In this document: one piece after another, positions 1 to 11,692 of the stretch | Layout of the letters: each line of letters opens with the position of its first letter | Position numbering within the stretch: the first letter of the stretch is position 1 | Assembly: GCA_013176395.1 (NCBI GenBank) | Contig: JABMLP010000026.1 | Location: 558,001-622,000 of the forward strand | Length of the DNA: 64,000 nucleotides | Origin: Venturia oleaginea | Lineage: Eukaryota > Ascomycota > Dothideomycetes > Venturiales > Venturiaceae | Reading direction: 5' to 3' | Position numbers and translations under genes: made by a program | Notes under the pieces: generated by a model | What the model was told of the DNA's origin: nothing | The model's input: only the letters and a program-made list of their open reading frames with translations | Databases searched by the model: none

Positions 1-271
1 GTCTCTGCTCTGCACTTCGCCACATAGCTGAATCATCAGCCTGCCCGATCACACCACCTCCAGTCAGCCAGTCTCGTCACCGCGGGACTTGTTGGCGACT
101 TCACTACTCACCACGGCTCCCACCACTCGCAAGCGTAAAGCAGAAAAAGATCTTGCTGCGTCCCAGATACACACCCGCCCACCACCAGCAAAGAAACCTC
201 AGAAGAAGGCTAAGCCCGCTTCTCCGCCGCCGGCCCCGGCTATCCTTACTCCGGCTACCGAGACCATTTCC

Positions 272-1992
272 ATGGATTCTGAAGACGAGTTCAACAGCCC
301 TCAGTCGAGCGACGACGAGGGCATGCCCGACTTTGACAGCGATGTCAGTGACCAAGAAATGGGTACGTAGCGTCCACTCTCGTATCAGGAGCACGGACAA
401 CTAACAGTCACTCTGTAGGCTCCGACGATGAGTTGGAAGACTATGACGACGATGCTGGTTTCGAGTCCCAAGAGAAGATCACCAAAGTTCAGAAGAAGGC
501 CTTCGAAGTCGACTTCAAGGTCTACAGCCCAGACGATATCCGGCGGTTCCAAGAGAAGGAGATAGATGAAGTCAAAGATCTGCTAGGCCAGCCTCCAGAA
601 AATGCCGCCATCCTACTACGACGCTTTCGATGGAATCGTGAACGGCTTTTGGATGCCTACATGGAGAAACAGATGGAAGTGCTGGACGCTGCAGGATTAG
701 AAGAGGACGAGTCCGGACACTCAAAGATTCAAACCGTGGACGGTTTCGTGTGCGATATTTGCTGCGAGGACGATGCAGGCATGCCAACCTTTGCACTCAA
801 GTGTGAACACCGCTTCTGCGTAGACTGCTTTAAGACATACTTGGCCAACAAGATCAAGGATGAAGGCGAGGCAGCGAGAATCAAGTGTCCAGGTAACGAC
901 TGCAACCGGGTGGTTGATTCACGATCGCTGAACACTTTGATCTCGGGCAGTCTAAGAGACCGGTATATGCATGAGAGCACAGTAACCAGTATTAAGATTA
1001 CTAATGTTGTGCAGTTACGAAGAACTTCTCACCCGAACCTACGTCGACGACCTCGAGAGCCTCAAATGGTGCCCTTCACCAAACTGCGTATACGCTGTGG
1101 ACTGCAAAGTCAAGAATCGCGATCTAGGCCGGGTCGTTCCTACGGTAAAATGTGACTGCGACCACCAGTTCTGCTTCGGATGTGCTCTGAACGACCACCA
1201 GCCAGCTCCGTGCGGCCTCGTAAAGAAGTGGATGAAGAAATGCGAAGATGATTCGGAAACTGCAAACTGGATATCAGCCAACACCAAGGAGTGCCCACGG
1301 TGCCACTCCACGATTGAAAAGAATGGTGGATGCAACCACATGACATGCCGGAAATGCAAACACGAGTTCTGCTGGATGTGCATGGGGGTCTGGTCAGAGC
1401 ATGGCACTTCCTGGTACAATTGCAATCGGTTTGAAGAGAAGAGCGGACATGAAGCACGATCAGAACAGGCAAAATCACGGCAATCTTTGGAGCGATATCT
1501 ACACTATTACAACCGATACGCCAACCATGAGCAGTCGGCCAAGCTTGACAAAGACATCTATATTAAGACGGAGAAGAAGATGACACAGCTTCAGACGACA
1601 GCAGCTATGTCATGGATCGAAGTGCAGTTCCTGGAGCGAGCCTCACAAGCACTTCAGCACTGCCGTCAGACCCTCAAGTGGACTTATGCTTTCGCCTTCT
1701 ACCTCGCTCGTAATAACCAAACTGAGATCTTCGAGGACAACCAGCGAGATCTTGAAATGGCGGTTGAAAACCTGAGTGAGATGTTTGAGAAGCCAGTGGA
1801 CCAACTCAGCGGCTTGAGGGTGGAAATGATGGACAAGACGAGTTATTGCGAACGTCGTCGAGTCATTTTGCTGGATGATACGGCGCAGAATCTTAAGAAT
1901 GGTGAGTCTGGAATGAGTCTTTGGTAACGTTTTATGACAATGACTAATGAAATTCTTCAGGTAAATGGGAATTCAATACAGATCTCTCGTGA
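272..1992 (+). CDS. Ariadne-type RBR E3 ubiquitin ligase
   Basis: RING-between-RING ligases take ubiquitin from an E2 onto a RING2 cysteine and pass it to substrate. Inferred exons are 272-362, 419-962, 1015-1901 and 1961-1992, about 517 residues. The chosen ATG at 272 gives the acidic start MDSEDEF typical of Ariadne proteins; the open frame upstream has no ATG. RING1 begins CDICCEDD, then an IBR, then RING2 with CPRCHSTIEKNGGCNHMTC, where the last Cys is the expected catalytic residue, followed by CKHEFCWMC. A helical Ariadne domain fills the C-terminal third. The intron at 963-1014 was chosen because it joins RDR to YEELLTRTYVDD in frame. All zinc ligands I checked are present, so the gene looks intact. 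Which Ariadne orthologue it is cannot be fixed from sequence reading alone. Confidence 0.92.
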
Positions 1993-2758
1993 AGCTCACC
2001 AAGTTGATTTTTTATTTAACATGGTATTTACAAGCGAATATAGGGGTCAATTCTCAACTCCCAGTCCCAAATACCAAAGGCCTAGTCCCAAATACCTAAG
2101 GCCTAGTCCCGCCACTACCAGCGCACGGGCCCGATCCCTTTGAGATGCTCGAGAGGCTAGGTCGAGGCATACACTGGCCAGATCGACTACTACGGTTCCG
2201 TTTCTAACATGTTTTGTTGTCCGGGTTCAGGGATGGAGCGATTGTCCTTAACTTGTGTTTCTTGGACGGCGAATGTGATTGTTACTTGGGCACTACCAGG
2301 GCATTTCTGGGTGTATGGGAAGACGTGGGTGGGTACTCCGGGATGGGAATAAACGTTAGATGCACTCCACGAAACATCACCTATGAAACACTCCACTTTT
2401 TCCTCTTGCTGTCTGTACGATGCTTGAATGTCGTGTGCTGTGCTGTGCTGTGAAATAAATTGAATTGACTAATGGCTTGATTCCAGCCTAATACGGATGT
2501 GGGAATGGATCTTGGCCCTTCGTTGTCAACAAACAAAAACTTGAAACCTTTGAACAAACAAGTACAACCCACCACTGAAACCCCGCTTCACCTCTCGATT
2601 GAACCGATTTCCTTACGTATTCAACACTCCTTTTGATTTTCTTCTTCTTGAATTAAAAACCTTCCATATATGAAAACATCTCCGTCCATTGCCTCCTATA
2701 CTTACTTCCCCGCTGCTGCGGACTTCCGCTTCCAGCTCGAGCTGTTGAGTAGCTCACC
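1993..2758. other. Intergenic, no gene seen
   Basis: This stretch holds the 3' region of the RBR gene and the promoter and 5' UTR of hymA. Near 2062-2112 there is a short tandem of a CCTAGTCCCAAATACC-like unit. No reading frame here resembles a known protein. Confidence 0.5.
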
Positions 2759-4167
2759 ATGGCATTTTTGTTTGCGAGGAATAAGCAGAAGGTCATTGCT
2801 GATTTAGCACGGGATACGAGGGGGTTACTTGAGAAATTGAAGGGGGTGGAAAGTTTGCCTGGACCTTTGGAGGAAGCACTGGCGCAGAAGTTGGCGCAGA
2901 TGAAGTTGGTGTTGCAGGGGACGCAAGGTATGTTTCTCTAAAAGGAGTATTGATCAGTCGCTGGAATAGAGATTAATTGAGACTCCGAATAGAAACCGAC
3001 GCCTCACCAGAACAGCAATACCAACTGGTCAATCTCCTCCTCTCTGAAAACCTTCTCCTCCTCCTCGCCTCCTCGATCCACAAGATCCCCTTCGAAGCCC
3101 GCAAAGACACCCAATTCATCTTCTCAAACGCATTCCGCTATAAACACCCCGGCTCCTCGGCCGAAGAACCGGTCGCCTTACACTGGGTCTTACAATCATG
3201 TCCGCAGATCATCGTAGCGCTATGTAATGGATATGAAAGGAAAGCGAGTGCCATGCCTTGTGGTGGTGTGCTGAGGGAGGCATTGAAGTATGATGCCGTT
3301 GCTGCGCTGATACTTTATGACGAGGAGAATACGGAGGGGCAAGCGAGGGATTTGGGAAGTGTAGATACGGCGAGGGCTTGCTCGGGCAGAGGAGTTTTTT
3401 GGAGTTTTTTCGATTGGATTGTTAAGAGCAGTTTTGAGGTTTGCACGGATGCTTTTAATACTTTTAGGGTATGTTCATCTCTCCTATCCTTCTCCTTCCC
3501 TACCTTTCGTTCTCCCTGACAGCATAGGGAGATTCGGTGCTAATTCTGAGGATTGTATAGGAAATCCTTGTTCGCCACAAGGAAATGATAGCGACCTACC
3601 TCGAGACGAACTTTGACCAATTCTTCTCAAAATACAATCGCATGCTCATTCAGTCTGAAAACTACGTCATAAAACGGCAATCGATCAAGCTGCTGGGGGA
3701 GTTGCTGCTGGACAGGGCGAATTACAATGTCATGACCAAATATGTGGATTCTGGGGAGCATTTGAAGTTGTGTATGAGGTTGCTTCTGGATGATCGAAGG
3801 ATGATCAACTATGAGGGGTTTCACGTCTTCAAAGTATGTTTTTATTCCTTTTCGCCATATTTCCCCGCAACTGTCACGGTGCTTCTTCGAACCTGTGAGG
3901 TGGGTATCGATTGGCTAACTCATCTCGCAGGTTTTTGTAGCCAACCCAAACAAATCGCCCGCCGTCCAACGCATCCTCATCTCGAACCGCGATCGCCTAC
4001 TCAGGTTTCTGCCCAATTTCCTGGACGATAGGATGGATGATGATCAGTTTATGGATGAGAAGAGTTTTTTGATCAGACAGATTGAGCTGTTACCTGCTCA
4101 GCAGCCGCCGTCGACTAGTCTTGCAAGCGAGGAGCGAGTGGCACCGAATCCAGCGATACGGGGGTGA
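2759..4167 (+). CDS. hymA: Mo25-like scaffold protein HymA/Hym1
   Basis: Mo25/Hym1 is an armadillo-like helical scaffold that supports STE20/NDR kinases in the fungal RAM/MOR morphogenesis pathway; Aspergillus hymA is needed for conidiophore development. Inferred exons are 2759-2927, 2993-3468, 3561-3833 and 3931-4167, giving 384 residues, close to the family length. The start MAFLFARNKQK is the conserved Mo25 N terminus. Further family blocks are the NLLLSENLL helix in exon 2, IATYLETNFDQFF and NYVIKRQSIKLLGELLLDR in exon 3, and FKVFVANPNKSPAVQRIL across the last junction. All splice phases agree. The variable tail after FMDEKSFLIRQI is short and low in complexity. I see no lesion. Confidence 0.93.
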
Positions 4168-5493
4168 TACGATCGGAACTGAGAGGGCTAGAACTTGGGG
4201 AGGAGTAGAGCTGATCTACAAGGGAATGTGGTTTGGCAGCGAGGAGGACTGTAACGTTTGAGGCTAGAGCTGAGCATGAGCACGAAGACATTGCCGCCGT
4301 GGAGAGGGCTACACAATTCTTAAATATGAGACAAAGGTCTGAGGCATTGCATACAAGGCGCATATTGGAGTTTTGGGTTGGGCGTTATCTGCATCGAATT
4401 GCGTGGATATGGCTTTTTTGGCGATTATGTCATGGATTGCTAAGAGACGGTCAGAATGACGCTGACAAACTACAACTTTACAAGGAGATGAATATCTTTG
4501 TGTGTCATGGTAAAAAAGAGGCAGAGAGAACCACATCGATTCACGAGAGGTGCAACCCCTCTATCTATGCTACTAAGAGTTCGGCCGAGTCTTGTTTGCA
4601 GGCTTGTTGCGGAGCAGGCTAGATCAGCTGAATCGAATTACCCATTGACATTCGTTTACCATCAGGAAGCTGTATGGCGGTGAACAAACTCAGTACGATT
4701 GCACTTTGCTTCCGAGCTGTTATTTCGAGGAGAGTCCTGAGATGTGATGTTTTCAAACTCTGAATTACAGTGGCTGGAGGGTCTAACCTTGCCCTCATCC
4801 CCGTCCCTTGATGCTGCCTTCCAAGGGTAATTGCTCGGACTTGGTTGTCGGATCGCGTTCAGGATAAGATTTCCAGGTGGCCAGATGCCGAGATCTCCGA
4901 AATCTTCAACTGCCCCTTCAGAGATGGTGAGATAGCTCTCTCCGAGCGACGTTATTGGACGATGATCCCAGCAATTGGACGTGATTCATTACATTCTAGT
5001 GAGAGAGGGGAGTACGAGGAGAGTTTGAGGTGTGGTGTTTTCGGCGGTTACACAGTTCGTTCGAGTAGGAGGTAGAATGACGGTCTAGCCTTGCGCTCTT
5101 CTCCCGTCTCATGGTACAGCCTTGCCTTTTTTGGGGGGGAGGGGGATTGCTCGGACTTGGGTGTCGGATCGCGATCACGATGAGATTTCCTCACCTTCGA
5201 GACTGCGGCACCGGCTTTCCGTTTTAGCGTATCGGAATAATCGATTTGGGGCCCGATGGAGTAGGTTTGACGTATACATACAGGTTTATTTAACATTGTG
5301 CTTTTCGAGGTTACTTGTGCTATGTGGATATTCGTTCATGTCGGCTTTTTTGTGAACATTTAGCGTCGTTGTATGAGTGGGGCCACTGCACTCATGTAAA
5401 TCCCATACCGTGCTGGTGAAGCGCGTCTATTGCGCTATATCTTGGATTCCGCAGAGACCTCTCTCGAATACGAATTGAGGGATTCTCAACATA
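4168..5493. other. Intergenic, diverged repeats, no gene
   Basis: No coding sequence is recognisable between hymA and transposon copy A. The main structure is a pair of diverged direct repeats, annotated separately. A short motif around ATTGTGCTTTTCGAGGTTA near 5294 recurs near 7474, on the other side of the transposon. Confidence 0.45.
4727..5193. repeat. Diverged direct duplication, two units
   Basis: Unit 1 (about 4727-4874) and unit 2 (about 5018-5193) share the start GAGGAGAGT, a central CTTGCSCTC-like block, and the run TTGCTCGGACTTGG followed by GTCGGATCGCG and an AGATTTCC end. They are clearly related but differ by many substitutions and small indels. Neither unit codes for anything I recognise. 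Confidence 0.55.
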
Positions 5494-5495
5494 TA

Positions 5496-7327
5496 ACGTA
5501 TTCCACCATCGAGCGGGTCAAAAAGGCTTGGCACGACCAACTTATGTTACGACTCTTCAATTTAATCGCTATCAACAATAGATTCTAAGTCCGTCGTGCT
5601 GCTATCTGATTCAGAAGATATCTTGATATCTTTTTTACAAGTTCGCGCATTATGCCCAGCTGCGCCGCAGTTCCTATAGCGCCGTTGAATTGGTCGGGCT
5701 GTTTCTTGACCACCACTACCACGAGCCTTCTTTGATCCCTGGGGCGCTATAGACGCCTCTGCAGCTACCTGTGCTGCTGCAGTCCCATACTCAATAGTAC
5801 CACCTTGCTGGATCCACTTCCTTTTGCGCGATTTTCGGTTCGTTGTTACTGCTAATTGCTCTTCAAGCTCGCGGTTACGCGCAACAAGCAGAGCGTTTTG
5901 GTGTAGCATCAATTCAGCGCCTTAACAAGCTGGGAAAAGCCTGCCTGCGCAGTAACTGGTGACCGAGTAAAAGACTCGCTTACGAGCTTGGATTGGGATC
6001 CAAATTCATAAGTATTACTTGGAGTCTTGGACTGCCACGGCGTTTCTGGGAGATGGGTTTCTGGCGGGGTTCGTAGCCGTACTTCAAGGCGATCCAACAC
6101 CACCTGCGCGTCGATAGGGACTAGCCCTACTGCCTCAAAAGCCTTTTGACAGTTCTCTTTCGTAAACACGTCGAAAAACGCGTCTTTGAAGGCAGGGAGA
6201 AAGCCTTCCTTGTTGATATGGTACACGCGTCGGCGTGCCAAGTCTCGGACGCGTTGGGAGTACTTGCGCTTCAACGGCGAGAAGCAGACCACGTCAAGGG
6301 GCTGGAGTATATGCGACGAGTGCGATGGCATGCAGAGGGTTATAATCTTGTTTTCGAGGCAGTAGTCCTTGAAATCCTGGCTGAGATGGCTCTCATGGCC
6401 GTCCAAAATAAGCAGCCTGTATACCCCCACCTGCCGCGCCTTTGTATACGCGTTAAAGTGCTTCAACCACTCAAGACCAAGCGCATTATTTGTCCAGCCG
6501 TTCTCAGAGACCGAGAGCTTCCAATTCCGTGGTATATCTGCCTCCTCATACCACGCAGAGATATGAACGCGTCCTTTGTAGATAAATGAAGGGCGGGGTC
6601 GCATACCCGGCGGCGCAGATGCTCTGGATAACTGTAACCCACTCGCGATCGCCTGGCTGGATTAAATTAGGCCGTGTACGTCTTTCAGAAGCTGTGACGA
6701 CCTTCATTAACCCAATAACGCCCATCTGGAAGCCAATCTCGTCAAAGTTGTGCGTATCCTCGTCGTGGATACCGTACTTTGCCTTGGTGTCTGTAACAAG
6801 CTTGAACCACGCGCCAATAATCTCTGGATCTTCCTGTAGTATCCTCTGCCTATCCTTAGCTCGATTGAAGGCCATTTTGAGCTCATCTGAGCGCGTTATG
6901 AACCTCTCAGCCCAGTTTTTCCCTACTGGCTCTCCACCGCGTATACCCAGTAGTTTATCCGCCATATCTGCCACCTCACACAGCTGGGGCGCAAATCCTC
7001 GCGAACTGAGGTCGAGAATATATTGGATAAGCATTTGCTCCTCGGTAAGGGTAAGTTTCCGACTGTTTGGTAGTTTTTCGAGGATAAATGGGACTCCTCG
7101 GGCGCGATCAGAGAGGTTCTGGTGTTTAACGTTAAAGGCGCGCGCAGCAGCCCGTTGGCTTCGCAATTGGCCGGCTTGGAGGGCTTGGAGGGCAAGCTGA
7201 AGTCTCCCTTCGTGTTCAAGTAATAACGAGTTGTGTTGTTGAGACATAATCAGATAATGGGGGAAGTGGTAGTCTTGGCATATTTTGGCGGGTTGGGTGG
7301 TGTGGCGGTTCGGGTGGTGGAATACGT
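5496..7327 (-). mobile_element. Fot1/pogo-type transposon, copy A (chimeric)
   Basis: This is a 1832-bp class II element flanked by the TA target duplication of Tc1/mariner-pogo elements (5494-5495 and 7328-7329). Both ends carry ACGTATTCCACCA. Inside that core the ends differ: the left continues TCGAGCGGGTCA as in copy B, the right reads CCCGAACC as in copy C. One transposase gene lies on the minus strand and is broken. The sequence left of about 6960 is nearly identical to copy B, while the N-terminal DNA-binding region and right end resemble copy C, so the copy looks like a recombinant of two subfamilies. Confidence 0.9.
5562..7247 (-). pseudogene. Pogo/Fot1 transposase, copy A, frameshifted
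   Basis: The frame starts MSQQHNSLLLEHEGR and runs through a psq/CENP-B-type helix-turn-helix DNA-binding region, then the DDE catalytic core with NFDEIGFQMG (first Asp) and LILDGHESH (second Asp). A C-terminal CCHC zinc knuckle, CGAAGHNARTC, lies near the 5' side of the window. Compared with copies B and C there is a one-base insertion near 6590 and a one-base loss near 5917, so the product is split into three frames. The catalytic region matches copy B almost base for base; the DNA-binding region does not. Confidence 0.9.
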
Positions 7328-7329
7328 TA

Positions 7330-8542
7330 CTCTAAAAAGGGTCCGAAATGATTGATCAACGTATTTCGGCTAGCTTTCGCTGTTGAGCAGAGCTGCTGGT
7401 GAAGAAGATCTGGTTAGTCAAGAATCCTTGAAGAATGTGCACGTCGATGCATAAACGACAATACTGATTATTGTGCTTTTCGAGGTTATTGGTGACATTT
7501 TGCAACATTTAATGAGCGGTTTTCTGAGAGCCAAGATAGCGGTAGATCAAGACCCACAGGATTTTCCTTCGGTTTTTATTAGATTCTGATTAAAATCTCC
7601 AGATTTCATATCACGAAATAGGAAGTTTGTGGGATGAGATCGATAGATCGACGTTGAACGAGTTATTTTCATTCTCAGCTGTCTTGGCTCTTAGAAAACT
7701 ACGCGATTGCGTGTTGCAAATGTCCTCGGTACCAAGCCCGAAAGCACAGTATATGACAGCATGGTATTTATCCCTATCTCTGGTCTGAGAAGACTTCTAC
7801 GTCGTGTCAATCTCCTTTTGGTCAATTGTCGATTGCATGATTGTCGATAGGGATTATTCTCTGCAGGCTATTCATAATTGGCCGGAAGATTAGCCACCCC
7901 CGCGTTGTCCACTCTTCATAACGAGTTGTTGTACTGTGGTATCCGGGGGAATATATGTGTGTGGATCTGAACAAATCAAGCCCGTCTACTACCTACTTCC
8001 AGCGCGAATAGATAATTAAAAACAACTCTCTACAGAAAAGAGAATACGCTCTATAAAGTACAGTTAAGATGAGAAAATTTGACCTCGAGGTCATTAAGTT
8101 GCAGGGAAGATAATGCTGCGGGTAGAGAATGGAATGTATGTTTATTCTCCCTGATACCATAGTACTGTGATTGTGGTCTGATGGGTAGTAAACATCTAGC
8201 GTCTGGATCTTTTTAAGGCTGTTTTTGCTGTGAAGCATGGATGGGACAAGGGAGATCAACTGACGTTCATTATCTATCAGACCACAGTATTGTGGATTGT
8301 ATATCAACATGGATATTCCTCAAGGTTTATTTTTAACTAAATAACTGACTGACGTCCGCAATTCTAATATACATCTCCCTGTCGTTCCCGTATGCTTACA
8401 ATCTTTAGTTAAGAGAAGGGAGTACAGGTCCCGGATTTGTCTTTACTTTAACTCGTCTGCATTACCATCGACACATTCAGTCCCTCTAATAATCATCCTC
8501 CAAGCCAACAAGAATCACATTACTTCATCTCTCTCCACAAAC
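7330..8542. other. AT-rich intergenic region, no gene
   Basis: I see no supported gene. Short frames on the minus strand near 7993-8310 are AT-rich and match nothing I know. The last 120 bases are the 5' region of the small secreted protein gene. Confidence 0.4.
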
Positions 8543-8867
8543 ATGCGTCTGTTCCTCCTTCCTCTCCTCCTTCCAACCCTAGCGCTCGCCCAAAAACCAA
8601 TTGGAACATGCAACAATGGCACGAATGCTTTTTATTACGGTGTCTGCGCCTATGGTCTAGATTGCAGTCAAGTACCAGTTAAAGATGCGCTTAGCGAGTG
8701 TCACAAACATGGGAAGAAAGGTCTTAGGCAGTATATTACTACAGCCGGGCCAAATGTAAGTTTATCTTTCTATCCTAATAGAGTGAGTATGTAAGGTATT
8801 GATAGCTAACTGATTCTATCGGGTTTAGTATACCACCTACAGATGGATTTGTTGTACGCCGGAGTGA
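8543..8867 (+). CDS. Small cysteine-bearing secreted protein
   Basis: Two inferred exons (8543-8755 and 8829-8867) give 83 residues. The start MRLFLLPLLLPTLALAQ is a clear signal peptide, with likely cleavage after ALA. The mature part is about 67 residues and has six cysteines (GTC, GVC, LDC, SEC, ICC), enough for three disulfides. The intron has a GTAAGT donor and TTTAG acceptor and adds YTTYRWICCTPE, which supplies the last two cysteines. I do not recognise a family. Size, secretion signal and cysteine content resemble effector-like or defence-like proteins, but nothing here proves such a role. It lies alone in AT-rich sequence. Confidence 0.7.
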
Positions 8868-10747
8868 CGGGAGCAAGTGTATTTGAGTCGTCTATGTTAT
8901 AGACGATAGAGGGTTATTAGGGGTTGAGTTGGTAGATTTATTTGGTAGGACTTTTAGTTCAAATTCGAAATTGAGATGGAGATACTGTTCGGATATAGTA
9001 ATATGATGATCCTCGATTTTTGTCGCGAGCTCTGAGTTGAAAAAGGGTCCAGCGAGATCACGAGACTAATTGAAACAGTTGCAAAGTAATTACATTCGAG
9101 ATGACCTATTACGGGACGGTAGCTGGAAAGACGCAGCATACTCGTAGCCAAAGATTGTTTAGATTCAGTTAAGGAGTGAAGGTATCTACAAACAGAGAAC
9201 CTCAATGAGGTTCTTTCTCTATACTAGGCTCAATCAGGCTTAGGCTCTTAGCCTATACCAACCATGGGCCATGCCCATAACAGACCTCGAACTTGGTATT
9301 GAGTCTCTCTTTCCCAGGAGTCTCCCTCTTTTCGAGAAGTCTCTCTTTGCGAGCAGTCTCTCTTTTCGAAGAGTCGGTCTTGACCTAAGATCACTCCCTC
9401 ACCTTTTGATCGCGCTCTCTAGGCCCTCTCTCCTCTTCCTTACCTTCGGATGGCGCTCTCTCTATCTCCCTCTCTCTCTCTCTCTCTTATATAATATTTA
9501 AGAAAAAGAGAGGTTCTAAAGGCTCTGCCCATAAATCCGTTCCTACGGAGAGCCTTTGATTATAGCCAATCAAATCCAAAAGCCAAGAAAAGGTTGCAGG
9601 GGTACCTCAAGTATTCAATCTCGCAGGAATAAACTGTGTACGTCAATGACATCTATAAGAAGAGGTGATACCAACCAAGGTTGACGAAACTCCCATTGGT
9701 ACGTTTATGATGCTGCGCGAGAGTCTGAAGACTCCGTATCGAAACGGAGGGATCATTGAGGTCTCCTCTAGTACGTTTCATTGGCGGTCAAGAAGGAAGA
9801 GCGAGACAGGCCTTGCCTTGTGCTTGCGCTTATCGGCGGTCCAGAAGGAAGAGCATGTGACATTCTAGCCTTGTAGCCTTGTAGCCTTGTAGTCTTGTAG
9901 CAGGCTTGTAGCCTTGAAGTCTTGTAGCCTTGTAGCCTTGCCTTGCCTTGCCTTGCGCTCATCTCCCCGTGGCGATTCAGCCTCGTCAGTTGGGGTGGTG
10001 TCGGACTTGCCCGATGCGACTTTTCGCTGCAGCGAGTCGTCTGGGTGTGGGTTGGTCGCTTAGCGATCGAAAGGACTCTCGTACGAAGTTAGATTCATCG
10101 GAGCGGAATCTCATTGGATGATAGGCGTGGAGCGCCGTCAGATCCAGATCCCACGTTCAGATCTCAGATCCGACCTATTACGTACGTCTCTCAGCGAAGA
10201 AAGCAACCAGCCTCGTCCACAACATTGCATGATTTTCTACTATGGTACGATAGCCTCGCTTCGCCACTGTGTAAATTGGAAAGGCGTCATGCAAGCCCAC
10301 GATCGAGAAGCCGATTTTCTTTACATGTCATGCACCATGCACAGTCGTGGCTTTTCCTCTTTCGCCATCTGGGCGCCCACTCTCCCGGGCTCAATCTATC
10401 AGGTCGCAGTGGAGGCGACAGGCCAAGATTGTGGGCAGGACCCTAACTGGCCGCACAAAGGTCGCAGGAAATGTGACGAACCGAAAAGGGACGTAGCCTG
10501 GAAAGTTCCGAGGAAAAGCAATATGTTTTTCTGCATGGCGATTGGACGCAGAAAGATCGCAAGGGGAAAATGATGACTCGGGATTGGGTTTTGGCGGGTG
10601 GGGATGTGACATCGATGTTGATGCTGAGTGGACGCAGAAGGAGCGCAGTGTACGTCAGAGACAACTGCGAGCCTGTCATTGGATGCTTGCATGTGTCGTT
10701 GATGGCCTTCTGGAAGAATCTTGTGTACCATAGTATGGTCAATTGGG
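8868..10747. other. Intergenic with low-complexity tracts
   Basis: The region contains a CT-rich pyrimidine tract (about 9290-9490, ending in a CT microsatellite) and a minisatellite, annotated separately. The part after 10100 is the upstream region of the metallothionein gene. Frames of 60-150 codons occur on both strands, but they overlap one another and resemble no protein family I know. Confidence 0.4.
9868..9958. repeat. CTTGTAGC minisatellite
   Basis: About ten imperfect tandem units of CTTGTAGC, degrading to CTTGC at the right end. It is simple-sequence DNA without conserved spacers, so it is not a CRISPR array. Confidence 0.8.
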
Positions 10748-10756
10748 TATATAAAA
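10748..10756 (+). promoter_or_regulatory. TATA box of the metallothionein gene
   Basis: TATATAAAA lies 134 bp upstream of the ATG at 10890. It is followed by a purine-poor 5' leader rich in CAAT repeats, as in strongly expressed fungal genes. The assignment is by position and consensus only. Confidence 0.55.
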
Positions 10757-10889
10757 CCTCGTCTTCCTGTAGATTTTAACGGCACCAAACAACATCAAGA
10801 CATATTCACTACTACTTCACACACAATCAATCAATCAATCAAACATTCAAATCAACATCTTCGGATAAATCCTCAAACCTCAAATCAAA

Positions 10890-11018
10890 ATGCCTGGACC
10901 AACTCACTCTTGCTCTTGCTCCTCCCCTTGCTCCTGCGGCTCTGACTGCAAGTGCTGTAAGTCATCTCTGCCTTGATCTCTTATTTGACTGGATGTGGAG
11001 GCTAACAGCGAGGTAGAA
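10890..11018 (+). CDS. Minimal copper-type metallothionein
   Basis: The gene encodes a tiny thiolate metal-binding peptide beginning MPGPTHSC, with three Cys-X-Cys pairs (CSC, CSC, CKC): six cysteines in about 22 residues. Very short fungal metallothioneins such as that of Neurospora (about 25 residues, seven Cys) have the same build and bind Cu(I). A good GTAAGT donor at 10957 follows CKC. With the acceptor TAG ending at 11016, the stop codon is formed across the junction right after CKC. Without splicing the peptide gains six residues and stops at 10976. Either way the cysteine array is unchanged apart from possibly one more Cys. A TATA box lies upstream. The call rests on composition and spacing. 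Confidence 0.7.
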
Positions 11019-11692
11019 ATGCTGCAACAAACACGACGATGGACGGTTGGGGGACTTCAACGGTGGATTCTAGGGGAGTTGGGGGAAAAGAAGTAAAGGA
11101 TGAATTCATGGGGTGATGAGTTTACAGTTACGAGTTTGGAGGTTCGGAATGGTGGATGCTGAATACAATCACATTCTTGACTATTTGAGCCTATCACGAG
11201 TGTTACGTTGGCTTTTTTGTGACTGTGATCTTGATATACTCGTGCAACAATTTCTTCTGCAGGATTGATATCTAACCAATCGATTGTGTAGTATATACTC
11301 TTGGACTAGGTCTCAATCTTCTATCGTTATTCGCTGCTTCTAGACTTGCCCTCCGTGTTGTCCAGTTCCTTGTAAATATGCTGTGAGTGCCACTCGACCA
11401 CCTCCTGGATAAATTCACATGTCCGCAAAACCATCATATATTTCTGCCATCCTCGTGCAACCATTGACCATTCCACCATGCCTATCCTCCCTTCATCACA
11501 TCATCCCCGTGACCGCTAATCGAATTGAATCTCATAGCCCACTTATAGCAAAAGCACCTTTCCCTTAATTTTGAACAGCTCCGCCAATCCTGTCTTCGCA
11601 CCTTCAGTCATCAAGCTCATCAAGGTCAATGTAGATTCTAGCTGCCGTACTGGTGATGTTGATCTGCTGTGACTGACCCTGAGCGTTAATTC
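11019..11692. other. Intergenic, no gene seen
   Basis: This is the 3' region of the metallothionein gene and sequence beyond the end of the methyltransferase relic. It contains no repeat or reading frame that I can support. Confidence 0.4.

Noticed and set aside
6586..7200. A 204-codon plus-strand frame inside transposon A (and the like one at 53477-54073 in B)
   Set aside because: It is the antisense of the conserved transposase core, with Ser/Leu-rich composition and no similarity to known proteins. Its presence in two copies follows from the copies being near identical.
9868..9958. Regular short repeats resembling an array
   Set aside because: The units are directly contiguous with no unique spacers, so it is a minisatellite and not CRISPR; CRISPR is also not expected in a fungus.
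10114..10612. Overlapping 100-150-codon frames upstream of the metallothionein
   Set aside because: Frames on both strands overlap, none has a recognisable domain or splice structure, and the region is better read as promoter sequence.
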